From a virus, in IMG/VR virus record IMGVR_UViG_3300035204_001742, positions 1-32,607 of that record: a stretch of 32,607 nt of DNA; one strand, written 5' to 3'. This document shows, in pieces, positions 7,528-15,793 of this stretch (positions are counted from its first letter, which is position 1; each line of letters begins with the position of its first letter). The translations under genes were made by a program, and so were the position numbers. The notes below the pieces were generated by a model. It saw only the letters and a program-made list of their open reading frames with translations, searched no databases and was not told the DNA's origin.

Positions 7528-9601
7528 TTTCTTCGTTCTTTATTGTGCTGTGAAATAGTATGCTTGCCATAAAAGTATCTAATTGATGTTTTATGGCGAT
7601 ATCCTCTACTCGTCTAACTTGTTCTGCGTTTTGATCTACTGGTTTTTCACAATATTTTGCTACGCACTCGCTCCACTTGTCGGGGGTTTCGTTGGAAATA
7701 ATTATGTGACTAATTGTTTCGGCCACCTCTTTTTGGTTTTTGGTAAGCCTTGTTTTCTTGTGTTTTTTTCTAAGCTCTTTTTGAACTAGTTTTTCTAAAT
7801 CTTGAGATTTTACGATATTTTGTTTTACGCCTTCAAAGCTAAAGTTTACTTCTGCCGTAGTTTTTTCTTTTTGAGGGATTCCCTTGGTTCCGGAAGGTCT
7901 TCCTACGTTGGGGGAAGTTGTTTGGCTTTTTTTGGGGGTAGTAGTTTTTGGTGCAGTTTTTTTGCTTGGGGGGGTTGTGTTCGTTTTTTGTAATTCTGGG
8001 TGAGCAACTTCTTGAGGTACCCACCCCTCCATGGCTGGGTTCTCTACGGGTGATCCACCAACTAGCGGAAAGTAAAGTCCTTCATCTCTGTCGTTTATAT
8101 ATTTCCTTTGCGAATCCATTGAGGTTTCTTTGTTCGGTAATTTGTTTGTATCGAGCGCCTCAAAAAGCTCTTCTGGCGTCAACAGTCCTAGTTCGGCCAT
8201 GCGAGTGTAGACCCTGTATTTTTCTGTATTGTCCCTTAAGAGAACTTCGTTTAATTTTGGAGTGGGATAATTTTTAAAACCGAGAGACTTAGAGATCCTT
8301 TTTATTTCAGGCGTAAGGAAGTCGTTCAGGAAAGCTAATCTAGCTTGCCTTAACCTTGCTATAAAAACTTCAACCTTTGAAGATATATTGGCAAATTTTT
8401 CTCCCCCAGTATCAACTCCCGTGAGCATATTGTTTAATCCAGAATTAATGTCGGCGTTGACAACGTCGTATTTTTTAGGATCTAAAATATCTCCAATTTG
8501 CGGTATTACAAATTTAGCATCAGTGGTATAATCCGCTATAAGAACTCTTCCTACGGATTGGTTCTCAAAAAGGTTTTGCATTTTTAGCAGATTTTCTTGA
8601 TTTATTCCACCCTTGTCTGGCTCTGTCCCCATGGTGACAAGAAGGATGGCCTGCTGAACGGTTCTCGTTATCGCCATGTCCATTCTTTTTAGTTCAGCCT
8701 TGTGATTTATATCTTCAAGAACTGGATACCCCATGGGAACACTAAAGGGTTCGTAGTCTTGTTTTTTGTAGAATACCGCATGAAATCTATCTGCGTCTAG
8801 AAGCATAAGGACCGCGTTAGAAAGAGGACTGCCTTTAATTTTCTTTTTTGTAGCAGGATCAAGCGCGTCGTATATTTCCCTATCTTCTTCTGTCTTAGGA
8901 TTTCTTACTCTCTCTAGCTCGTAGTCAGTAAGTACTTTATGATATTTTCTTGCTTGGCTAAAATTTAACGAACCTGAAATTTGTATATCTGCTGGGTTTA
9001 AAATCACATACCTAAATGGAATCTTTACGGTTTTAGCTTTTGCGCCAAATGTTTGGCTTATTTTTTTAATGTCAGCAGGCTTTAGCTTCGCATCAAACCT
9101 ATAGAAAAAAACATTTCCCGACCTGTAATACTCTCTAAAAAATCTATCTTGCAAGTCAAAAACATTTATCTTTTTAAAAAGAGATTCAAAAAACTTTTGA
9201 GATTTTTTACTTCCTCCTTCAAAGTAAATATCACTCGAAGAGAACTCTGTCATCAAGTCAATTGTATTCCTAAATACAGAAAAATTGTAATACGCTTTTT
9301 GACATAAAATTATGGCGTCCCTTATGGAGATTCCACTTTGCCCTGAGCCAGTATAAGTCTTGAACGGAATAAGACCCTTTTCAATGTTCGTAAATTTGTC
9401 GGTTCTTTCTATATTGCCTGACTTGTTCCTTCTGTAAGTTGAGGTGCTTGAGTCAGAATGAGAAACGGACTCAAGCGTATATCCTGCCGTTGATGTCATC
9501 AACGGTCCAATGGAAGCTTTCTCTTTCTTTGCTGTAGACGCCCTTGGCTTTCTTGGCTTTTTGGGAGCAGCGCTTTTTGGAGTTTCTTTCTTTTCCTTCA
9601 T
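7520..9601 (-). CDS. Portal protein
   Basis: This 693-residue protein most likely forms the ring at the capsid vertex through which DNA is packaged. Support comes from position right after the large terminase, size, and a portal-like core. The core includes FREYYRSGNVFFYRF followed by YVILNPADIQISG (about 155-210), a long middle segment with RTVQQAILLVTMG, then the DINSGLNNMLTGVD region preceding a helical stem. The N-terminus (about 1-30) and a stretch after residue 545 are Lys/Pro/Thr-rich and look disordered. The last 120 residues form a separate charged helical part, longer than in many portals, which could be a fused scaffold or tail-binding region. The gene starts 46 bases after the terminase stop and overlaps the adhesin gene by 8 bases. 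Confidence 0.82.
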   Translation of the reverse strand: MKEKKETPKSAAPKKPRKPRASTAKKEKASIGPLMTSTAGYTLESVSHSDSSTSTYRRNKSGNIERTDKFTNIEKGLIPFKTYTGSGQSGISIRDAIILCQKAYYNFSVFRNTIDLMTEFSSSDIYFEGGSKKSQKFFESLFKKINVFDLQDRFFREYYRSGNVFFYRFDAKLKPADIKKISQTFGAKAKTVKIPFRYVILNPADIQISGSLNFSQARKYHKVLTDYELERVRNPKTEEDREIYDALDPATKKKIKGSPLSNAVLMLLDADRFHAVFYKKQDYEPFSVPMGYPVLEDINHKAELKRMDMAITRTVQQAILLVTMGTEPDKGGINQENLLKMQNLFENQSVGRVLIADYTTDAKFVIPQIGDILDPKKYDVVNADINSGLNNMLTGVDTGGEKFANISSKVEVFIARLRQARLAFLNDFLTPEIKRISKSLGFKNYPTPKLNEVLLRDNTEKYRVYTRMAELGLLTPEELFEALDTNKLPNKETSMDSQRKYINDRDEGLYFPLVGGSPVENPAMEGWVPQEVAHPELQKTNTTPPSKKTAPKTTTPKKSQTTSPNVGRPSGTKGIPQKEKTTAEVNFSFEGVKQNIVKSQDLEKLVQKELRKKHKKTRLTKNQKEVAETISHIIISNETPDKWSECVAKYCEKPVDQNAEQVRRVEDIAIKHQLDTFMASILFHSTIKNEENE

Positions 9602-9647
9602 TTTAGTTTTTTTTGGCGTATTTTTTAAAATTAAATCTTATTTTACA

Positions 9648-11474
9648 TTACACCATTCTGGGGGTAAATGTCGCACTTCCTTCGTTTAACTTATAATTTT
9701 GCATATCAAAGTAACATTTCGTTGCCCAGTTCACAAGTAATAATGCGGTATAATTGTCCTTTCTTGCTCTGTTCGCGCTAGTATTCCGCTTTAAGTGTTG
9801 CGGTAAGTCAAATGTCTGCGTTCCTCTCGCCGTGGTTTTTACCTCAACTAAGGCGCATTGTCTTTTAACTTGGTATACTAGATCATCTTGAGTTTCTATG
9901 AACATTCCCAAATTATCTTCATTAACTTGCTTTAAATTAATCTTGTAAGTGCTTTGTTTATCGAATTCGGAGCCATTAGCCGTGGTTTTAGAGCCAAACC
10001 ATATTTTCTTGTAGTCAATGTTGGCCTGTAAAAGTTCGTTAGCTTTCCTTATCCAATCGCTTGAAAAGACTTGATTGAACACTATTTGTCTATTTTCTTT
10101 GTTATACGCTCTTTTAAAATCTCTTACTTGTTTAATATAATCTGTGCCTTCCTTGTTGGAATCAAACTCAATTGTTTTTAAGCTAATCCTGTTGTCCAGA
10201 AAAAGCTTAGAATTGTTGGAAGCATCAAGAAACATGTCCGACCCAGCATTGTCAACAGAAATTAAAACTGGATCAAAATTCTCTAATATATAATAAAGAT
10301 ATTGTACGTGTTTATTTAGGTTGCCTAATCCAGCATAATTATGTACCAACGTAGAGGTTTCTTTCTCTTCGTCAATTTCCATTATTGCTATACCAAAGTA
10401 GTCCGCGCTTGGGCTATCGCTCATGTTGGGGTCAATGCCTACTATGTATTTTTTGTCTTGTCTTCCTTTTATAAGAGTTGTTGGTTCTTCTCCGTCTGGG
10501 ATAGTGCATGCGTGCATTTTGATGGCGCTAAAATAACTATCACTTCCATCCGTAAACATAGCACAATACTCACGTTGAAAAGAAGCGTTAGATGTCCCCC
10601 CATCTTGGGCCGCTTCAATGATGGTTTGATCAATCATGTGTTCTGGTAAGGCCTCGTACCCCATTTGAGAAATAAAATACGAAGAGTCTGATTTTTTATC
10701 ATCATAAACATGATTCGCCCAATCTTTATAAGTTTTATATAGATTTTCGAACGTATAAGAAGCAGAGGATAGAGCTATCATTTTAGAGTCATTTTCGAAA
10801 ACCATTCTATCTTCTTCTTTCATATGTTTTGACTCAATTAATTTATCCTCCATTTCCCTGATCTCTATGCGCTCCTTCATGTTTTGCGGAGCTACCAAGA
10901 ACGGCATGAGAACTGTGTTGATCAAATCTTCAGGCAATAAAAGATACTCGTCTAGCAAAAGTACGTTTGCGCGAAAACCACGAATCTTTTCTCCGTTAAG
11001 CGGAATTGCAGTAATTGTCCCTCCATTAATAGACCATTCAAACTGGTCATTACGCTTTACTTTCGCTCCAAAACATTGAGCTAACAATTCTGCGCCTTTA
11101 GACTCTACTAATTTTTCCAAATTACTAAATATAAATCTTGCCGTACGAAAAGTTGGTCCAGCCACAAGAATTTTAGTTCCCGGATTAAAAATACATTGCA
11201 AAAAACAAAACACTGAAGCTATAAAAGTTTTGCCACAGCCACGACCCCAGACGCACATGCTAAAATTTCTGTTCATCATTCCCCTGAGAGTCACTTCCTG
11301 AAAAGGAGCAAGCTTAATACCTGAAATCAATTCTGTCGTAAAACCTAGGTTGGCGTGCAAAAATTTTGCCAATGTCATCTTGGCTTCTCTGTCCGACAAA
11401 AAGCCTTCTATTGACATCATTTTTTCGTTGATGTTTTCCGGCTCGATTTCGTATTTTTCAGGGCAATACCACAT
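9648..11474 (-). CDS. terL: Large terminase subunit (packaging ATPase and nuclease)
   Basis: This 608-residue motor protein cuts and pumps phage DNA into the capsid. The ATPase half has a terminase-type Walker A (WGRGCGKT, about 76-83), Walker B plus catalytic acid (VLLLDE, about 171-176) and a coupling motif (ALSSAS, about 234-239). The RNase H-like nuclease half shows its acidic residues in VGIDPN (Asp348), ISVDNAG (Asp408) and near the end in RARKDNYTA. Length is in the normal T4-type range. The ATG overlaps the TAA of the preceding nuclease gene by one base (TAATG), so the two are probably translated together. The identity is secure, and this is the best single gene for placing the phage by phylogeny. 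Confidence 0.96.
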   Translation of the reverse strand: MWYCPEKYEIEPENINEKMMSIEGFLSDREAKMTLAKFLHANLGFTTELISGIKLAPFQEVTLRGMMNRNFSMCVWGRGCGKTFIASVFCFLQCIFNPGTKILVAGPTFRTARFIFSNLEKLVESKGAELLAQCFGAKVKRNDQFEWSINGGTITAIPLNGEKIRGFRANVLLLDEYLLLPEDLINTVLMPFLVAPQNMKERIEIREMEDKLIESKHMKEEDRMVFENDSKMIALSSASYTFENLYKTYKDWANHVYDDKKSDSSYFISQMGYEALPEHMIDQTIIEAAQDGGTSNASFQREYCAMFTDGSDSYFSAIKMHACTIPDGEEPTTLIKGRQDKKYIVGIDPNMSDSPSADYFGIAIMEIDEEKETSTLVHNYAGLGNLNKHVQYLYYILENFDPVLISVDNAGSDMFLDASNNSKLFLDNRISLKTIEFDSNKEGTDYIKQVRDFKRAYNKENRQIVFNQVFSSDWIRKANELLQANIDYKKIWFGSKTTANGSEFDKQSTYKINLKQVNEDNLGMFIETQDDLVYQVKRQCALVEVKTTARGTQTFDLPQHLKRNTSANRARKDNYTALLLVNWATKCYFDMQNYKLNEGSATFTPRMV

Positions 11475-12433
11475 TATAAAACTTTCGTATCGTACGCGTA
11501 CTGGAGATCTATTTTTTTATAAAAACACCCACTAAAAAATATTTTTTTAATTACTCTTTCCGCCTCTTTCCTGCCACCCACAAACAGGAACTGAATGTGT
11601 GGGTATTTTTGTATTAGCTCTCTTACGTTATGAAATATGTATTCTGGCGTTGCTTTTATTTTCTTTGATATATGGGGCAAATATTTAAAACTAACGGCGT
11701 GAGCCAAGGTGTCTTCTACTAAAATGATTAAGTTAATTTTTTCGTCTTCCGCTCTTATTATTTCTTTTTCAAATCTATCTAAGTTTTTGACGCTCATGGT
11801 AGAAATAAAGTCAGCCAAAGATTTTCTTTCTATATAGCAGTTACAGGTTAGCTTGGGCTCGCTAAAAGTGTAGTCCCCCACGGATAACGTCGTGGACCTA
11901 GTGCGGTAATCATCAAACTTTAAGGGGAGTTGCTCTCTTGTATCTATATGTATAGAATATTGCGGCTTCGCGTACTCTTTTCCTTCAACTATTTCTGAGG
12001 GTAATTGATATTTATTTTTAAACCCCATTTCTTCACAGACCTTGTAGTATCCATCTAGAATTTCTCGCAGATATTGAATGGGTGGCGAAAGTATTGTCCT
12101 AAGTTCTACTTGGGTTGGAGTATAAATAAGACCCTTGTCGTTTTTTCTTTTCAATAAAGTATTTTTACAATAAGTCGCCGCTTCATCCTTCTCAACAGAT
12201 TTAAGCCAAAGTCGAAGATTAGTTCTAGAATTAAAGTCTGTCGAAAAATATTGTTCTAAGGTTTTATATTTAATAATGTCATTATTGTGAAGATCATACC
12301 TTGGGAAATACTTTTGATAATACCCTACAACCCTTAAATCGTGAGCTTTAAGATGAGCGTGTAATTGTCTATGCGTTTCAAATTCTTTTTGACAGGCCTG
12401 ACAAGTCGGAGCTGGAACAATGACACTACTCAT
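11474..12433 (-). CDS. C2H2 zinc finger fused to an ERCC4-type nuclease domain
   Basis: This 319-residue protein joins two recognisable modules. A classical C2H2 finger occupies residues 11-31 (Cys11, Cys14, Phe18, Leu24, His27, His31, with exact canonical spacing). An ERCC4/XPF-type nuclease domain lies at about 158-300. It shows HIDTREQ (Asp164, Glu167), VGDY (Asp187) and the diagnostic IERKSLADF (Glu202, Arg203, Lys204, Asp208). XPF relatives cut branched or bubble DNA 5' of the duplex junction. No tandem HhH is evident after the nuclease. It ends exactly at the large terminase start (TAATG). A role in preparing or resolving concatemer DNA for packaging is therefore plausible, but this is inference from position. 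DNA repair or recombination is the alternative. Confidence 0.87.
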   Translation of the reverse strand: MSSVIVPAPTCQACQKEFETHRQLHAHLKAHDLRVVGYYQKYFPRYDLHNNDIIKYKTLEQYFSTDFNSRTNLRLWLKSVEKDEAATYCKNTLLKRKNDKGLIYTPTQVELRTILSPPIQYLREILDGYYKVCEEMGFKNKYQLPSEIVEGKEYAKPQYSIHIDTREQLPLKFDDYRTRSTTLSVGDYTFSEPKLTCNCYIERKSLADFISTMSVKNLDRFEKEIIRAEDEKINLIILVEDTLAHAVSFKYLPHISKKIKATPEYIFHNVRELIQKYPHIQFLFVGGRKEAERVIKKIFFSGCFYKKIDLQYAYDTKVL

Positions 12434-13523
12434 CCAAAACCTCTCCCTTGCTTAGTCCTAAAATTCTGCACTTAATTTCATCCATGCCAGTCAAGTTTTC
12501 TACCTCGTCTGACACAGCTTTTTTTCTTATGTTCGCTAGCTGTATTAGTTTCTTTCTGCTTTCCTCTTCCTTCCAAAGCTGAACAAGGTTTAGAACGCTA
12601 GCGTTTTCTTTAATTTTGTTTTTAAGTACATCGCTTCTTTTTTGCTTTAGGGAGTCCAGTAGTTTTTGCTGTCTATTGATGCATTGGTTGTATTCTGTCT
12701 GCGCGGAACTGATAGCGTCTACAAGGGCCATGGCAATACGCCTTCCCTCTGTGTCTTCGGCCGCGGTATCAAGCAGCTCCTGAAGTCTTTCCGTTCTTCT
12801 TTGAATGCTGGCCGCAATAATGACTTCGGTAGAGAGGACTATGTATTGATCCACCTCTTCTTGAGACAAATCTGGCTTGTCGTGGGTATATCTTATAAAG
12901 CTGCTCTCAAACAGCTCTCTGTCTGTTTGTGATGAGTAGGTATTAATTTGATGGCTAAACCTATAAGTACTTAAATAGTTTATCAAAGAATCGATATTCT
13001 TTTTGATAGAGCTTGTGATTTTGTTTTTATCGATTTCGTTATTAACATATCTATTTACTGTATTAACGGTTTTGTCAAACGTTTTTGGCGGCTTATATTC
13101 CGAGTTGGGAACCTCATTGGGGTTTTCGTACGGTTCTAAATCTAAAGATTTTATGTGGTCATTTACAGATCGAACTTCTTGATGGAGATTTGTAAGCTCA
13201 TTGTCAGCAAATATAATGCAAGCTATCTCTCTTCCGTTCATCATAGAAGCATTGCTTTCTACGAATTGTTTTTGTTCTTCTGTAAGGTTTATTTTTTCTT
13301 TAGCTTGGTATTCGTGAGCGCCGTGAGCTTTTATTTTTCTTGTCGCAAGAAACGCTTTAATTTCTCTACCCTCTTTGCTCCTGCCGTCTAGATCTGGTCT
13401 GTCGGGGTAAGCTATTCTTATTAACTCTAATAAAGCAGGAGGATTTTCTAACCTAGAGTTCCACTCGTTGAGAATTTTTTCTTTCTGCTCCGAGCTTAAG
13501 GAATTATGTTGAGACGAGCTCAT
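12426..13523 (-). CDS. HTH-like N-terminal protein, candidate small terminase or DNA-binding factor
   Basis: I do not recognise this 365-residue protein with certainty. The N-terminal 110 residues look like two helical DNA-binding units. One includes SSEQKEKILNEWNSR followed by DGRSKEGREIKAFLATRKI, and the second is LTEEQKQFVESNASMMNGREIACIIFAD, each with a helix-turn-helix-like pattern. The middle is a linker of about 50 polar residues. The C-terminal half is long amphipathic helices rich in Arg/Lys/Glu that could form coiled coils. It lies two genes before the large terminase, and no other small-terminase candidate is visible, so it may fill that role. It overlaps its neighbours by 8 and 20 bases. 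Confidence 0.7.
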   Translation of the reverse strand: MSSSQHNSLSSEQKEKILNEWNSRLENPPALLELIRIAYPDRPDLDGRSKEGREIKAFLATRKIKAHGAHEYQAKEKINLTEEQKQFVESNASMMNGREIACIIFADNELTNLHQEVRSVNDHIKSLDLEPYENPNEVPNSEYKPPKTFDKTVNTVNRYVNNEIDKNKITSSIKKNIDSLINYLSTYRFSHQINTYSSQTDRELFESSFIRYTHDKPDLSQEEVDQYIVLSTEVIIAASIQRRTERLQELLDTAAEDTEGRRIAMALVDAISSAQTEYNQCINRQQKLLDSLKQKRSDVLKNKIKENASVLNLVQLWKEEESRKKLIQLANIRKKAVSDEVENLTGMDEIKCRILGLSKGEVLDE

Positions 13524-14121
13524 TTTCTTTTTCTTTTTCTAGGTTTTCTTTTTCGCTTTTTTGTTCTGTTTTTTCCCGTTCTTCTTGGCTTTTTTTTTGC
13601 GCTTGCTCCGCCTCAATAAAAGGCTCCCAGTACTTATCTCCATAATTTACGAGCAACTCTTCTCCGGGCTCTATGTTCCTTATTGCTGTTAAATAAATAA
13701 TAGGCTCATTTGGGACTATGAAATAAGTACAATTGTACCCCGCTTCTATTGACATGTTTAGTTTCTTCTCCGGATCTTGCTCCTCTTCAATAGCTTTTTC
13801 TCTGTTCGTATGATTTCTTGCGTCATTCACAAAACAGCCTAACCCCATTTCTGCTTTACAAAGAGCAGGGTGCGATTCTATGTATAATCCTGACGGCGGA
13901 TGGGCTTGCGTATATATAAGGGGCGGCGTTGAGAACCCGCTCTGCCGTGTATATTCGTATCGTTGACGAGGAACATCTAAGCTGTCAAATGTTTCTCCTT
14001 TGTATTCGCACGAGGGTGTTCCTGCTCCGATTGGCACTCCCGTGAATACCCCTACTCCAGCGCCCGGAATTGCTGAAGCTCCAAGATATATTCCATTGGC
14101 TAATTTGTCGTGTATTTTCAT
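13504..14121 (-). CDS. SET-domain protein, putative protein lysine methyltransferase
   Basis: This 205-residue protein carries a compact SET domain over about residues 10-170. SET enzymes move a methyl group from S-adenosylmethionine to lysine. Visible landmarks are GAGVGVF and CEYKGE (about 20-42), a FVNDARNHTN segment (about 97-106) standing where canonical SET domains have NHxxxPN, and the closing GEELLVNYGDKYW (about 153-165) with the expected catalytic-type Tyr160. An insert of about 20 acidic residues follows the third motif. The last 35 residues are a Glu/Lys coiled-coil-like tail. It overlaps the sigma-like gene (ATGA) and the HTH-like gene. The target is unknown: ribosomal, nucleoid, polymerase or virion proteins are options. 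The altered third motif means activity should not be taken for granted. Confidence 0.8.
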   Translation of the reverse strand: MKIHDKLANGIYLGASAIPGAGVGVFTGVPIGAGTPSCEYKGETFDSLDVPRQRYEYTRQSGFSTPPLIYTQAHPPSGLYIESHPALCKAEMGLGCFVNDARNHTNREKAIEEEQDPEKKLNMSIEAGYNCTYFIVPNEPIIYLTAIRNIEPGEELLVNYGDKYWEPFIEAEQAQKKSQEEREKTEQKSEKENLEKEKENELVST

Positions 14122-14825
14122 AAGTAGTCTACCTCATCCTTTTTTAGGCATTTTTTAACCTTTTCTATAATTTTTTTTCTTAAATTTTTAATTTGTTTAT
14201 AACCGGGGGTTCTGTTCTTTTCGTTTGATTTGAACCCCATTTCTTTCGCCACTTCCTCCTCTGTATTGTTGTTAATAAACAATCCTTCGTAAACAAGCCA
14301 TTCGTTCGGCTTTAGTTTAGTCTTCATTTCTTCATGTAAATTTGCGGCAAACTTACCTAAGTTTATGTTGTCTTCAAAGCAAACCGGGCTTACTTCATGA
14401 GAGTGATCTTCCAAGGCTAGCGGAATTTTAATCTCATATGCTGATTTTTTAGTTTTTTCCCACTTAGCGTATAGCGGGCATTCAGCGCATTGAGAGTTAT
14501 ATATATCGCATCCATTGTTTGGCCTAGCTGCTTCACATTTTAAACATGGTCTACTAAAGTTTCCATAATTATTTCTTATAAGATTTTTTATCTGATTAGA
14601 AATTATTCTATTTACCCAAGGGCCTAACGGCTTGCTTGCGTCATATAAGTGCCATTTTTCATGTATATGAATTCTTATAATTTGCGAAACATCATCGTAA
14701 TCCATCCAGTGAAGCGATGTTAAGTTCCATTTGCCTCTTCTTTTGGTAATTTCTTGATCAATAAAACCAATGCTTTCTTCGAATGTGGGCTTTTTAGTTG
14801 TGTCTTTCTTTTCATTCTTGCTCAT
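14118..14825 (-). CDS. Phage sigma-like factor with a Cys cluster
   Basis: This 235-residue protein is probably an RNA polymerase sigma factor that redirects host polymerase to phage promoters. A region-2-like helix set (about 40-85) includes MDYDDVSQIIRIHI and LGPWVNRIISNQIKNLIR, close to the -10-binding helices of sigma-70 proteins. It is followed by an unusual cluster C94-x2-C97, C106 and C113-x2-C116 that could bind zinc. A region-4-like HTH is suggested near the end (about 185-230: TEEEVAKEMGFKS followed by a basic helix). Overlaps of 14 bases with the zinc-ribbon gene and 4 with the SET gene place it in one operon with packaging genes, as expected for a late regulator. The recurring RGTGTAAT element is a candidate target, though this link is untested. 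Confidence 0.72.
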   Translation of the reverse strand: MSKNEKKDTTKKPTFEESIGFIDQEITKRRGKWNLTSLHWMDYDDVSQIIRIHIHEKWHLYDASKPLGPWVNRIISNQIKNLIRNNYGNFSRPCLKCEAARPNNGCDIYNSQCAECPLYAKWEKTKKSAYEIKIPLALEDHSHEVSPVCFEDNINLGKFAANLHEEMKTKLKPNEWLVYEGLFINNNTEEEVAKEMGFKSNEKNRTPGYKQIKNLRKKIIEKVKKCLKKDEVDYL

Positions 14826-15201
14826 TTTCTGTAGAACGCCTACTGTCCCTTAACGTTCCGGCCTCTTTTCTGTATTGTTCTAGAACCTCTTTCTTCGAGG
14901 GGGTCGGAAAATTTACGGGAGACTGATTTGTGTGGCTTGGCTCATCTAACGTACCCATGAGAGACTGAAGGTTCTCTTTTTTTACCTTCAGATCCTCGGT
15001 GTCTAAATCGAAATCTAAGCCTTGCATGTTACCTCCTACGTTAACCACCGTAGCGTCATCGAAGTCATCTTCAATTACGCCTCCTTCGTTGCCAGCGGCA
15101 AGCGAAGACTCCAGCGGTTTTCCACATTGTGCGCAAAATTTTGGCCTTTCTTTAATTAAGAATTCCATTTTTGCCCCACAATTAAAACAATACTTTTTCA
15201 T
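14812..15201 (-). CDS. Small zinc-ribbon protein
   Basis: This 129-residue protein has an N-terminal zinc ribbon with two CxxC knuckles (Cys5, Cys8, Cys23, Cys26: YCFNCGAK and FCAQCGKP). An acidic and Ser/Thr-rich remainder follows, probably disordered, with a helical stretch near the end. Similar ribbons occur in nucleic-acid and ribosome-associated proteins and give no specific function. It is the first gene of the late operon that continues through the sigma-like factor to the terminase, so it may be regulatory. It starts at the ATG at 15201, shortly after a -10-like element. Confidence 0.72.
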   Translation of the reverse strand: MKKYCFNCGAKMEFLIKERPKFCAQCGKPLESSLAAGNEGGVIEDDFDDATVVNVGGNMQGLDFDLDTEDLKVKKENLQSLMGTLDEPSHTNQSPVNFPTPSKKEVLEQYRKEAGTLRDSRRSTENEQE

Positions 15202-15209
15202 ATACGATT

Positions 15210-15218
15210 ATTATATCA
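15210..15218 (-). promoter_or_regulatory. Extended -10-like promoter before the late operon
   Basis: The minus strand reads TGATATAAT, a perfect extended -10 (TGnTATAAT), eight bases before the ATG of the zinc-ribbon gene. No good -35 is evident. Transcription from here would be almost leaderless. It lies at the only clear break in leftward gene order in this part of the window, which supports a promoter. Confidence 0.4.
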
Positions 15219-15254
15219 CTTTTTTGTTTTTTTTAAAATAAATATATTTTTCAT

Positions 15255-15262
15255 AGTGTAAT
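15255..15262 (+). promoter_or_regulatory. AGTGTAAT element before the rightward ORF
   Basis: This is the same 8-base core found before several leftward genes, but here on the plus strand, 17 bases before the ATG of the 63-codon rightward ORF. An AAGG between it and the ATG could serve as a Shine-Dalgarno. Its orientation supports the reality of that ORF. Confidence 0.35.
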
Positions 15263-15279
15263 TAAAATTAAGGCAAAAA

Positions 15280-15471
15280 ATGAAAAAAGAACTAAAAGAA
15301 ATCATGTCGTTAAGCTTTCCTTTTTGCAAGAATCCCGATAAGCAAATTGCTCTATTTTTTCAAAAAATAAACTCATTGGCGCACGAAACGGAAGTCTATA
15401 TAGAAAGAAACGGTTTAAACAAAAAGAACCACTGGACCAATCAACATAACAAAAATTATCACGGATCTTAA
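15280..15471 (+). CDS. Small unknown protein, the only plausible rightward gene
   Basis: This 63-residue ORF fills the only sizeable gap between leftward genes and does not lie opposite any other gene. The protein (MKKELKEIMSLSFPFCKN...) is helical in its first two thirds and ends in a His/Asn-rich tail (NQHNKNYHGS). It resembles nothing I know. Support comes from its exclusive use of the gap, an AAGG ten bases before the ATG and the AGTGTAAT element upstream. It converges on the stop of the next leftward gene with only four bases between. Phages often keep small host-interaction genes in such places, but no function can be assigned. Confidence 0.5.
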   Translation: MKKELKEIMSLSFPFCKNPDKQIALFFQKINSLAHETEVYIERNGLNKKNHWTNQHNKNYHGS

Positions 15472-15475
15472 CGGG

Positions 15476-15793
15476 TTACAAAAGGCCCAGATAACTTAAA
15501 TATTCGTCCGGAGTGTTAAGCTTAATTAAAATTTCCTCGCTTAATGAGTCAGGTATTCCTTCTTCTAGGTTAAACCCTTCTGCTTCCGCCCACTCCCATT
15601 TTTTAAGATTCACTCGAAAGCAATTTAGCATATTGTGAATTTTTCCTTCTTGTATAGCTAGGCAAACTAACTTTTTCCCAGAAGAAACAAAAATGACATG
15701 CTCTACCATGGTTTCCATGAGAGAAATAGATACGCCCTTTTCCTTGGATAATGATTTTAGATTTTCGAATTCTTTTCTTAATGCGGCGTGCAT
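15476..15793 (-). CDS. Unknown small protein after PhoH
   Basis: This 105-residue protein is not recognised. It is mostly helical, with a central hydrophobic strand pair (VEHVIFVSSGKKLVCLAIQEG) and an acidic C-terminal half. There is no signal peptide or membrane segment. The start is well supported: a strong Shine-Dalgarno (GAGGAGG) precedes the ATG, which directly follows the PhoH stop with no gap, so the two are probably translated together. Confidence 0.78.
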   Translation of the reverse strand: MHAALRKEFENLKSLSKEKGVSISLMETMVEHVIFVSSGKKLVCLAIQEGKIHNMLNCFRVNLKKWEWAEAEGFNLEEGIPDSLSEEILIKLNTPDEYLSYLGLL

